From CAZQYB01 sp964597535 (GTDB taxonomy: Bacteria > Planctomycetota > Phycisphaerae > Sedimentisphaerales > Anaerobacaceae): a DNA stretch of 15,491 bases. The stretch is taken from positions 1-15,491 of the forward strand of contig CAZQYB010000056.1 of NCBI GenBank assembly GCA_964597535.1. Direction: 5' to 3'. The notes below the pieces were generated by a model. That model searched no databases. It saw only the letters and a list, made by a program, of their open reading frames with translations, and had not been told where the DNA came from. Of this stretch, positions 1 to 6,317 are shown in pieces. The position numbers were made by a program, and so were the translations under genes. The stretch's first letter is position 1. Every line of letters starts with the position of its first letter.

Positions 1-1115
1 TAGCGGCATAGTAGCGTAAAGGTATCACATTGTTGCGCACTTTGTTGCGCGCCCCCGGGTTTGGGTTGATCCATTTATTAAAATGATATGGCTACTCTCA
101 ACGGTTAGGCAAGCTGGACATGCCGTCCAAATCAGCAGCGTGTAGTAGCAATACATCTGACTGGCTTTCTGCTATACCTGCATTACCCGAGTTTGGGTGA
201 ACCTGTGTCTAAGGAAGTTTCAGCACAAGCCATGGAGGCTGCCACGCTTCTTTTAGAACTGGCTCGAGAGGTTTTAAGGAAAGCAACAGGACGTCCGAAG
301 CATCAAGAAAGATGGGGAAGTCGGGAACATGGCCAAAATCCTTTTGCACAAGTCTGAGATGTGTGAAATACAGGTCATTTTTTATTTTGACCGGCAGGTC
401 GTCTCTCGGTTTGTCGAAGCCTCGCAGAACTGTGTTTACAACTCTACAACTCTACCAAAGACCACCTGCACAGACCATAGGCAATATTCAGAAAAACTTT
501 TGTGTTTTTGCTGCGTTATGAAGCTTTGGGAATAATCTGAACACAACAGAACGCATTAAATACCCTTAAATACAACCACGAAACTGTAAATCAAAGGTGT
601 AGTGGCTCTATCGTCATTGTTCTCTTCACGTAGTATTTAAGACAGCCCGAAATCCTACGAAGATTCTGAAGGTTGCCAATGATTCATGTAGAGAAACTTT
701 GATTAGGACAATGGTTCAGAGAACGCATCAATTCTGAACCTTTCTGAGCTAACCAAAATTATATCATCAATACAAGCTTAATCAAGCCCAAAGTGCAAAC
801 ATTTTGAGATGCTCAGAGGACACCATCGTATGGTCGAAATCGAAGCCGAAAGCCTACCTCTGGTTCGGCTGAAACCGAATGGAACTTTTTCTGCGTTTCC
901 ACAGAAAAAATCTTAAAACTTAAAATTTCCAATCAACATTTAGTGGTTTTGTTACGGCTTATATATATGGCAATGACTTGCCAGATTCAGGCGAATCATT
1001 GCGGTGAATAAAGCTGGCGAGGGCGAACGAAACGGTAACGGCCATGCTGTAACTTTTAACGCCGAGGGTAGAGAGAAAGTTGTCCTGCCCAGGCAGGATT
1101 TTGGGGGATATTGTT
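1..1115. other. Long stretch without a supportable gene
   Basis: No reading frame here has a convincing start, ribosome binding site and family signature. The longest open stretches have erratic composition. Small items seen: a nine-base TTGTTGCGC repeated at 31-39 and 44-52; an inverted repeat TTTTTCTG/CAGAAAAA at 886-909; and a diverged dispersed repeat at 516-605, listed separately. A plus-strand frame from about 1001 to 1144 reads AVNKAGEGERNGNG and then a charged stretch. This resembles the loose C-terminal tail of some chemoreceptors, and a CheW-like gene follows. The block may be decayed coding DNA, but I cannot name the ancestor genes. Confidence 0.5.
516..605. repeat. Dispersed repeat, copy 1
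   Basis: These 90 bases align without a gap to 10101-10190, with about 63 of 90 positions identical by hand count. The best kept blocks are TTATGAA-CTTTGG, GAACACAAC, AAATACAA, GTAAATCAA and GTGTAGT. Both copies lie in non-coding DNA in the same orientation. A shorter match (TTAAATACAA followed by ACTGTAAAT) is at about 9738-9772. The element is unnamed to me; it may be an old repeat family of this genome. Confidence 0.5.
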
Positions 1116-1538
1116 ATGGTACAGGCAGTAACACAAATAGATAGGCAAATACAGGCAGCCAAAAGCAGAAAAGGCAAGTATCCGGCCTTCGCATTCTTTG
1201 AGAAGGACCACGGCATGGAATTGGAGTTCGTTGGCTGGGCAAAATTGAAGCCACAGCATGACAAACCTGATTACATCAGGGGAGTTATCAATCCGTGGGG
1301 ATGTGAAATACCCGTGATTAACCTTAGAGTTCTGTATGGCAAAGGTGTAACTGAAATGACAAACACAACATGTATAGTCATTTTCGAGCACTTTGAGCCG
1401 TATAAATACTACTTCGGCGTTGTTGTTGAGGAACTCTCAAATGTAATAAATATTGCGGATGGCACAGAGAATCAAATGTCGCCGCTGCTGCTATCGGCGA
1501 AGCGACATCTCTCGGTCAGCCCCACGGTGAAGAACTGA
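1116..1538 (+). CDS. CheW-like chemotaxis coupling protein
   Basis: Encodes about 140 residues. The middle and end match the CheW fold pattern: YIRGVINPWGCEIPVINLRVLYG (residues 53-75) corresponds to the G-V-I-N-x-R-G-x-x-x-P-V-I-D-L-R core, and YYFGVVVEELSNVINI (98-113) to the G-L-x-V-D-x-V-x-x-V stretch. CheW couples chemoreceptors to the CheA kinase in the cytoplasm. The start is placed at ATG 1116, which has GGGGGA about eight bases upstream, rather than at an earlier in-frame ATG (1080) without such a site. A perfect inverted repeat CCTGCC/GGCAGG sits just upstream at 1084-1097. The N-terminal third is short and poorly conserved, and PW replaces the usual RG. A diverged or orphan coupling protein is therefore more likely than a canonical one. 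No CheA or receptor gene is in the window. Confidence 0.7.
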   Translation: MVQAVTQIDRQIQAAKSRKGKYPAFAFFEKDHGMELEFVGWAKLKPQHDKPDYIRGVINPWGCEIPVINLRVLYGKGVTEMTNTTCIVIFEHFEPYKYYFGVVVEELSNVINIADGTENQMSPLLLSAKRHLSVSPTVKN

Positions 1539-1621
1539 AACAAAATATCTTGTAGAACTACCAAGGGCACATGGAAACGGCGATGTGAAACTTTGGTGTT
1601 TATTGTGAAAGAAGGATTCTT

Positions 1622-1981
1622 GTGCATCGTCACCATAACATTTTTGTCGAGGCAATTCGAGACAAGAGAAAAGTCAAATTGACCTTTCTCAGCAAGGAAC
1701 GTGGTAACAAGACGGATAAACTATACGGCCCCATCTTTTACAGTGCATCCGTTGCGGAGAAGGATTCGGGTCGTTATTACCTTTGGGATTTCGAGAGCAA
1801 CACCGGCAATAATTTTTTAGCTTTGTCGCCATCTCAAATAGTGAGTATGGAGTTGACAAAGGAGCACTTTGACTTGGTGGAATTCTTCACTTCTTCGAGA
1901 GAAATTAGCGACTCTCCGCGTGAGAGTGGAGAGAATTTACCTAATACTAAAAGGAAAGAACTCAATGGAAAAAGTTTGTAA
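1622..1981 (+). CDS. Short WYL-like domain protein
   Basis: Encodes 119 residues from GTG 1622, which has AGAAGGA five bases upstream. Residues 7-90 follow the pattern of a lone WYL-type small-ligand or nucleic-acid-sensing domain: an N-terminal A-I-x-x-K-R-K-V-x-L-T-F strand, a GP segment (36-37), a YYLWDFES strand where the WYL module has its aromatic signature, and a closing LSPSQIVSMEL strand. There is no DNA-binding helix-turn-helix, so it is not a full WYL transcription factor. The last 30 residues are polar and probably disordered. Its 3' end overlaps the start of the next gene by 17 bases, which suggests translational coupling. Assignment rests on pattern only; the function is unknown. 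Confidence 0.5.
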   Translation: MHRHHNIFVEAIRDKRKVKLTFLSKERGNKTDKLYGPIFYSASVAEKDSGRYYLWDFESNTGNNFLALSPSQIVSMELTKEHFDLVEFFTSSREISDSPRESGENLPNTKRKELNGKSL

Positions 1982-2147
1982 GAATTGTCAGTATTTTATG
2001 CAGGAGAATATCAGCGGCGCGACGTACGCTTGGGGTTATTGCAAGAAACCAAAGACATCTGTCAGGGTGGACGTGGAAAATGAACGTGGCGCTTTTATGT
2101 GGGCTGATAAAACCTGTAGTGATTTTAAGCCTAAGCAAAAGCTATAG
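1965..2147 (+). CDS. Small four-cysteine protein, copy A
   Basis: Encodes 60 residues starting MEKVCKNCQYF. Cysteines at 5, 8, 26 and 51 give C-x2-C-x17-C-x24-C within the motif order CxNCxYF...GxCKKP...W...CSDFKP. I read this as a small metal-binding (zinc or iron) knuckle protein of a common uncharacterised bacterial type. ATG 1965 is chosen because it follows AAAGGAAAG at a workable distance and because homology to copy B begins exactly here. It overlaps the end of the WYL-like gene. No signal peptide is visible, so it is probably cytoplasmic. Function unknown. Confidence 0.7.
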   Translation: MEKVCKNCQYFMQENISGATYAWGYCKKPKTSVRVDVENERGAFMWADKTCSDFKPKQKL

Positions 2148-2159
2148 CAGCAGCCCCAG

Positions 2160-2207
2160 ATTGGCCCCGGAAGAGGGGGCGGTTATTGGAGCAAGACTGG
2201 GGCCAAT
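2160..2207 (+). promoter_or_regulatory. Long-loop hairpin between paralogues
   Basis: ATTGGCCCC (2160-2168) and GGGGCCAAT (2199-2207) are perfect 9-base inverted arms separated by 30 bases that are themselves G-rich. The arms lie between the duplicated genes and are followed by only a short T run. The left arm is not kept after copy B. It could be a weak attenuator or a processing site; the role is a guess. Confidence 0.3.
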
Positions 2208-2235
2208 TTAGCTAAGACTAAAAGAAGAAGCTTCG

Positions 2236-2487
2236 ATGGAAAAGCTTTGTAAGAATTGTCAGTATTTTATGCAGGCGAGTACCGTCATTATGGACTACGG
2301 CTGGGGTCATTGCAAAAAGCCTACAAGGTTTGCGGTCATGGACGCAGAAAAAGAACGCGGCGTATTTACGTGGGCTGAAGACTTTTGCAGCGATTTCAAA
2401 CCCAGGCAAAAACCTGACAATAATCCGGGCTCGGCACCGAAGGGGGGGGGTAAGTTCCTGAAACAAGATTGCGGCCAATTTGGCTAA
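2236..2487 (+). CDS. Small four-cysteine protein, copy B, with a G9 tract
   Basis: Encodes 83 residues. The first 59 match copy A with identical cysteine spacing (C5, C8, C26, C51), the GHCKKP turn, and WAEDFCSDFKP. A 24-residue C-terminal extension that copy A lacks includes a fifth cysteine (C79). The extension is read through a run of nine G (2442-2450). Losing one G would end the protein after KGGVSS, and gaining one would end it after KGGG. The metal-site core would survive either change. The start ATG 2236 is preceded by AAAGAAGAAG. Probably transcribed with copy A; function unknown. Confidence 0.65.
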   Translation: MEKLCKNCQYFMQASTVIMDYGWGHCKKPTRFAVMDAEKERGVFTWAEDFCSDFKPRQKPDNNPGSAPKGGGKFLKQDCGQFG

Positions 2488-2595
2488 GATTAAAGCCGAT
2501 TAATACCATAATAGCGGTACTGTTAATGTGCCACTGGCGCTTAAACGTAATGGTTGCTTTGTTGGGCCCTGTTATTGTGCCAGTGACATACATTT

Positions 2596-2619
2596 AGGGC
2601 GCAGACTTTCCTGCGCCCT
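2596..2619 (+). terminator. Intrinsic terminator of the cheW-like group
   Basis: AGGGCGCAG (2596-2604) pairs perfectly with CTGCGCCCT (2611-2619) over nine bases with a six-base loop, followed by TGTTCTT. It lies about 110 bases after copy B and before the sigma-factor promoter, where a terminator would be expected. The U tract is imperfect. Confidence 0.7.
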
Positions 2620-2799
2620 TGTTCTTGGCAAGAGTCTGCGAAGGTACACCCGCATTTTCAAAGGGAAAGCCAAGCGATTTGCAGTCACCCAAGTGCAAAA
2701 CTTGGTACCTCTGACACTCCAAATCCGGATTCAAACGCCCAAAACGCATTTTTTACGGGTACACCCCCTCAGCCAAACCATCGAAGTCACGGACTCTTA

Positions 2800-2828
2800 T
2801 TGATTATAATCAGGCTATAGTGTATAAT
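2800..2828 (+). promoter_or_regulatory. Sigma-70 type promoter for the ECF sigma operon
   Basis: TTGATT (2800-2805) and a perfect TATAAT (2823-2828) are separated by 17 bases, upstream of the sigma-factor ATG at 2898. This is close to the housekeeping consensus, so the operon should have a basal level of transcription independent of its own sigma factor. No obvious operator overlaps it. Confidence 0.65.
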
Positions 2829-2897
2829 ACTTTGAACTTTCAACTAATTCCATTTTGTCTTTTGGCCGATGTGCCTCCTGTTTAGGAGCGGAGTTGA

Positions 2898-3452
2898 ATG
2901 CCTACAGCAAGTGTAAACCAAAAGTCTGATGTGCCGAGCAACGTCGATCGTGCAGCGGAAGTTTTCGATGAATACGGCGATTTTATCCGCTCGGTCATTC
3001 GTTTTCATGTCAAGAACGAAGTAGAGGCCGAGGACTTATTCCAGGATTTATTTTTGTTATTAGTTGCAAAACCAATACCTCAGGAAGTGCAAAATGTAAA
3101 AAGTTTTCTATATAAGGTCATATCTGACACGATTAAAGATGCTTTTCGCAGAATAGACCGCTATCAAGCAAGGATACGCAGGTATGCCGAGCGCAACGTA
3201 CGCACAATCGAAAAACGCCCAGAGAATGTTCTAATGGAGGTAGAAGAAACGAAAAAGATGTTTGAGTTAATTGAGAGGTGCCTGCCCTCATATGAAGCTT
3301 TGGCGGTAACGTTGAGGCACAGGGATAATTGCAGTACAGAGGAAGCTGCCGAGAGAATGGAGGTAAAACCGAGGTCCGTCAGAAGATATGTTTCTGCAGG
3401 ACTCGAAAAGATTCGACGCTCTGTCGGTGAAAAACAAAGGAACAATTTATGA
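2898..3452 (+). CDS. ECF-type RNA polymerase sigma-70 factor
   Basis: Encodes 184 residues with the two-domain plan of extracytoplasmic-function sigma factors. Region 2 is at about residues 18-85, with AEDLFQDLFLLLV for helix 2.2 and VKSFLYKVISDTIKDAFRR for 2.3/2.4. Region 4 is at about 116-175, with the helix-turn-helix STEEAAERMEVKPRSVRRYV (146-165). It would direct RNA polymerase to a small regulon. The start ATG has GGAG seven bases upstream. Its stop overlaps the next gene's start as ATGA, so the two are translationally coupled, as usual for a sigma factor and its anti-sigma factor. Region 2.3 has VKSFLYKV where ECF factors often have FRxWLYxI, so it is a diverged member. Which ECF group it belongs to cannot be decided by eye. 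Confidence 0.88.
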   Translation: MPTASVNQKSDVPSNVDRAAEVFDEYGDFIRSVIRFHVKNEVEAEDLFQDLFLLLVAKPIPQEVQNVKSFLYKVISDTIKDAFRRIDRYQARIRRYAERNVRTIEKRPENVLMEVEETKKMFELIERCLPSYEALAVTLRHRDNCSTEEAAERMEVKPRSVRRYVSAGLEKIRRSVGEKQRNNL

Positions 3453-5137
3453 TAGCTTCTAATCCTAATTCGATATGTGAGCAAGCTCAGAGCTATTATT
3501 ATGAGTATCTTTGCGGCGAACCGCGAGACGGTATCCCTGCAGAAGTGATTGCTCACATAAACAAATGCGACTTTTGCCAAGCTGAGGCCGATCGGCTGAA
3601 AATTATGCTGGCTGAGGCCGAAGAGCATGCTGACGAAAGCGATGGGCAAACCACTGCTGCCATTGCCACCAACTTGAGGCTTCACTTCGCCTATGCCGGT
3701 GCACCGGTGACTTGCAATATAGCGAAGCCATTCCTACCCAGCTTGGCTATCCCTGCCCTGGAGGTCGGTGTGCCTACGCCGATTACTGTGCATCTTGACA
3801 AATGTCAACAATGTGCGAATGACCTTGAAGTTATTCGGCAGTTAAACCTCACCCACAAACAACTGTGCCGATTAAGTCAGCTCTTCGCAGACAAGCCTTC
3901 TGAGCATACTGTTAGCTGCTCAGAAGCCAGAGCTGCTATTCTGGCGGTTGGGTTCATGCATTTCCAAGAAACTAACGCGGAAGTTTTGAAACATTTGTGC
4001 ACCTGTTCCAATTGCCGGGAACAGTTGTATCAATTCCGCGATAAGGTTCGCTTGGAGTTGCTGTATGATGAAAGAACTCAAAATAAATTCCCCTGTGAGA
4101 AGGTCTCGGCTACCGACATTTTCGACTACTGTTTCCCTTACGGAATTGACCCGGCTGATGACCAATATGCGAAATTCCGCGAGTCTCTTACCTCGCACTT
4201 GCGATCCTGCCCAACGTGCTTGGCCAAAATGCAGCAGTTACACGAAACGATATACAATATAGTCGAGCAGCCTGACAGTGAGGTTGTGACCCGTTTTACG
4301 TTCGAAGAGCGAATTAACGAGGGAGTAGAACCCGAACCCACTGATTTATATGCAGATTGGCCAATCAATGTGCAGGTGCCTGACAAATCCAAGATTGAGT
4401 CCAAAACATCCTCTACCACCATTTGGTTTCCACGATTACTCAAACAAAGGGTTTTGGCTCTGAATCTGAAAAGGTTTATTAAGCCCGCATCTGTCGCGGC
4501 GGCGGTGATTTTAATGGCTCTTTTCCTGTTAAACGCCCCTGTTGCTAAGGCTGTTGACCTCAGCCAGATTTATAAGGCTCTCGGGCAAATCAAAAACGTC
4601 TATTTCGCTGCGTTTGACCCAGAAAAGCCAGAGCCGACTCAAGAAATATGGGTGTCTCAAGCGTTGAACGTCAAGGTGTTCAAGACTGAGAGAGAATGTG
4701 TTCTGTGGGACCTCAAGGGCAAATCCAAAAAATCGAGAGATTTGAACTTAAGCTCCATCACAATGGCGAAACTGGATAATGACGTCCTCATGAAAGTTGG
4801 GGAGACTATGAAGGCGCCGTGGGGTCTGTTGCCGTTTGACGATATATCCAAAGTCCCCCCTAATGCCAAATGGCAGCAAGCAGCAGATGAAGACATCGAA
4901 ACTACTGTTCCTGATACTGAGGTATATGAATTAATGTGGACTGAGGAGAGATTCGGAGGCTCCATAGTCCATAACAAATGGCGCGGCTATATAGACACCG
5001 AGACGAAACTCCCGAAAAGAATTGAGCGGTGGTGGAAACAGGCTAAGGAAACAGAGTACGAGTTGTTAACCGTTACGCAGATTGCTTACCCGACGTCCGT
5101 TGAAGTGAGAGTTGCTATCAAAGATGCTGGTTTTTAG
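3449..5137 (+). CDS. Membrane anti-sigma factor with four zinc-finger modules
   Basis: Encodes 562 residues. Four H-x3-C-x2-C motifs occur at residues 36-43, 115-122, 182-189 and 250-257. Each has an upstream cysteine (10, 89, 157, 216), so each resembles a ZAS/zf-HC2 domain that clasps a sigma factor. For the first two modules the spacing C-x25-H-x3-C-x2-C is exact. A single membrane helix follows (about 344-365, PASVAAAVILMALFLLNAPV). The last 190 residues (DLSQIYKALGQIKNVYFAAF onward) would lie outside the membrane and may be the sensor; they resemble LolA/sorting-type beta domains only loosely. Coupling to the sigma gene by a 4-nt overlap supports the role. The usual anti-sigma factor has one ZAS module and 100-250 residues, so this is unusually large. 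The gene ends 6 bases from the stop of the converging prepilin gene. Confidence 0.8.
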   Translation: MIASNPNSICEQAQSYYYEYLCGEPRDGIPAEVIAHINKCDFCQAEADRLKIMLAEAEEHADESDGQTTAAIATNLRLHFAYAGAPVTCNIAKPFLPSLAIPALEVGVPTPITVHLDKCQQCANDLEVIRQLNLTHKQLCRLSQLFADKPSEHTVSCSEARAAILAVGFMHFQETNAEVLKHLCTCSNCREQLYQFRDKVRLELLYDERTQNKFPCEKVSATDIFDYCFPYGIDPADDQYAKFRESLTSHLRSCPTCLAKMQQLHETIYNIVEQPDSEVVTRFTFEERINEGVEPEPTDLYADWPINVQVPDKSKIESKTSSTTIWFPRLLKQRVLALNLKRFIKPASVAAAVILMALFLLNAPVAKAVDLSQIYKALGQIKNVYFAAFDPEKPEPTQEIWVSQALNVKVFKTERECVLWDLKGKSKKSRDLNLSSITMAKLDNDVLMKVGETMKAPWGLLPFDDISKVPPNAKWQQAADEDIETTVPDTEVYELMWTEERFGGSIVHNKWRGYIDTETKLPKRIERWWKQAKETEYELLTVTQIAYPTSVEVRVAIKDAGF

Positions 5138-5143
5138 TCATCT

Positions 5144-5953
5144 CTACTTTTTTGTTTTCGGTAGCCAAAGCGGGGAACGATTGCTATAGTCGCCGTCAAT
5201 TTCTTCTACGAACAAATCATCTGCTTTGACTCGGTCTACATGGCTGTCTGCAAATCCAGCGTTGACGCTTCTGTTCGGATGACGGCCGTATATAGCATCT
5301 TCCTCGTGGCCGGGAAATAGAATTCTTTCTTTGTTAAATCCCAGGCCTGGGACATAAAAAGAACCTTCTCTCGCAGGATTCTCAAAAGGTTGGCCGGGTG
5401 CATCTGTGGCGCCCCGCCAGCTTATAAGGCTGTACCCACTGTCAGTTATGAGCAATGTTTCCGCTGATGACCGAATTTGATGCAGGCTCAGAGGTTTTCC
5501 AACAAACTCGCCACCTACAGTTCCCGGCGCATCCTTGCAAATTGCACGGTTCACCCCGTAATTTCCACAGAGGACATTTGCTTGCGGACAGGGATCCTGA
5601 ATACGTCTGGATGGACACCAAACAACGGTCCCTTTGTCAAAGTCCTCTCCAAGAATGTTTGTCAGGAAGTGAAACCACCACCAACCCATTTTGTCATAGG
5701 CAGCATCTCCCACATGGCCGCCGGCAGGCGGGACCAGGCTGGGAATTGAATCGTCAAACCCGTGAGGGAAGGTCCCGTTTTCCTGGTCATACACAGTCAA
5801 GGCCAAAGACAACTGCTTGATATTTGAGCCACAAGCCACCGCATTGGCTTGTTGTCTTGCTATGTGTAATGCAGGCAGTGAGATACCGATGAGCATCGCG
5901 ATAACCGCAATAACGATAAGCAGTTCAATGAGTGTAAAACCGTGGCGTCTCAT
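5144..5953 (-). CDS. Type IV prepilin-like / pseudopilin protein
   Basis: Encodes 269 residues. The N-terminus MRRHG|FTLIELLIVIAVIA is a class III signal: cleavage after G5, Phe at mature +1, Glu at mature +5, then the hydrophobic assembly helix. The C-terminal part contains GRHPNRSVNAGFADSHV, a variant of the H-x9-DG signature of planctomycete prepilin-like proteins, with a ten-residue gap and S in place of G. Cysteines in WCPSRR, DPC, VLCG and AICK are likely disulfide-forming. Such proteins are matured by a prepilin peptidase and may assemble into a pseudopilus or stay in the inner membrane; planctomycetes encode many. The start is fixed by the signal, although no strong ribosome binding site is visible. 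It is the last gene of a minus-strand set of exported proteins and converges on the anti-sigma gene. Confidence 0.88.
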   Translation of the reverse strand: MRRHGFTLIELLIVIAVIAMLIGISLPALHIARQQANAVACGSNIKQLSLALTVYDQENGTFPHGFDDSIPSLVPPAGGHVGDAAYDKMGWWWFHFLTNILGEDFDKGTVVWCPSRRIQDPCPQANVLCGNYGVNRAICKDAPGTVGGEFVGKPLSLHQIRSSAETLLITDSGYSLISWRGATDAPGQPFENPAREGSFYVPGLGFNKERILFPGHEEDAIYGRHPNRSVNAGFADSHVDRVKADDLFVEEIDGDYSNRSPLWLPKTKK

Positions 5954-6317
5954 ATCTGTATTATTTTATCAAGATTCGTGCAGTAATAAAGGAAAGAACG
6001 GGATTTCAAGGTTACGTTATTTGTATTGATACCGTACGCCAAAGTGCTGGTTGCTTGGGTTTACAGGTGATAAATGGATAGCCCATTAGAAGTAGGAAAT
6101 AAACGTTCCTGAAAAAGAATTCAAAAAAAGCGGTTTGTAATCAACATTGCAGCGGTTTGCTTCGGTATTATTATGGGCGGTTAATTCTCGTTGGGAGGAC
6201 TACTTATTACGAGGGAGATTGCCGTCATACTAACCTGAGTAGCGTGCATAGCCAAACCAGTTCCTCCGGATGGGCGGTCAGAATTGTAAGTTCCGGCCGC
6301 CTGCTTTATTTGGAATA
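5954..6317. other. Gap between the prepilin-like and C39 genes
   Basis: This 364-base gap has no supportable gene. It holds two exact copies of AGCGGTTTG at 6129-6137 and 6151-6159, 22 bases (two helical turns) apart, which could be a regulator site for the prepilin-like gene transcribed leftward. No clear terminator for the C39 gene was seen. Confidence 0.35.

Larger units (their letters stand above)
1950..2493 (+). repeat. Tandem duplication of a ~270-bp gene unit
   Basis: Two head-to-tail units, about 1950-2217 and 2217-2493, each hold a leader (ACTAAAAG...), the four-cysteine gene, and a matching downstream stretch. After copy A comes GCAAGACTGGGGCCAATTTA with GCTAAGACTAAA following; after copy B comes CAAGATTGCGGCCAATTTGG with CTAAGATTAAA following. 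Identity is near complete over the first 40 coding bases and falls later, so the duplication is not recent. Confidence 0.75.

Noticed and set aside
3..74. Minus-strand frame starting MDQPKPGGAQQSAQQC and running off the left edge
   Set aside because: No ribosome binding site, in-frame stops just upstream, only 24 codons visible, and no family pattern.
232..357. 41-residue plus-strand frame MEAATLLLELAREVLRK...
   Set aside because: Looks protein-like in composition and may be a fragment of an old gene, but it has no ribosome binding site and no recognisable family.
2528..2803. 91-residue plus-strand frame between the terminator and the sigma promoter
   Set aside because: It contains the 2596-2619 terminator hairpin and reaches the promoter -35 box; no family pattern.
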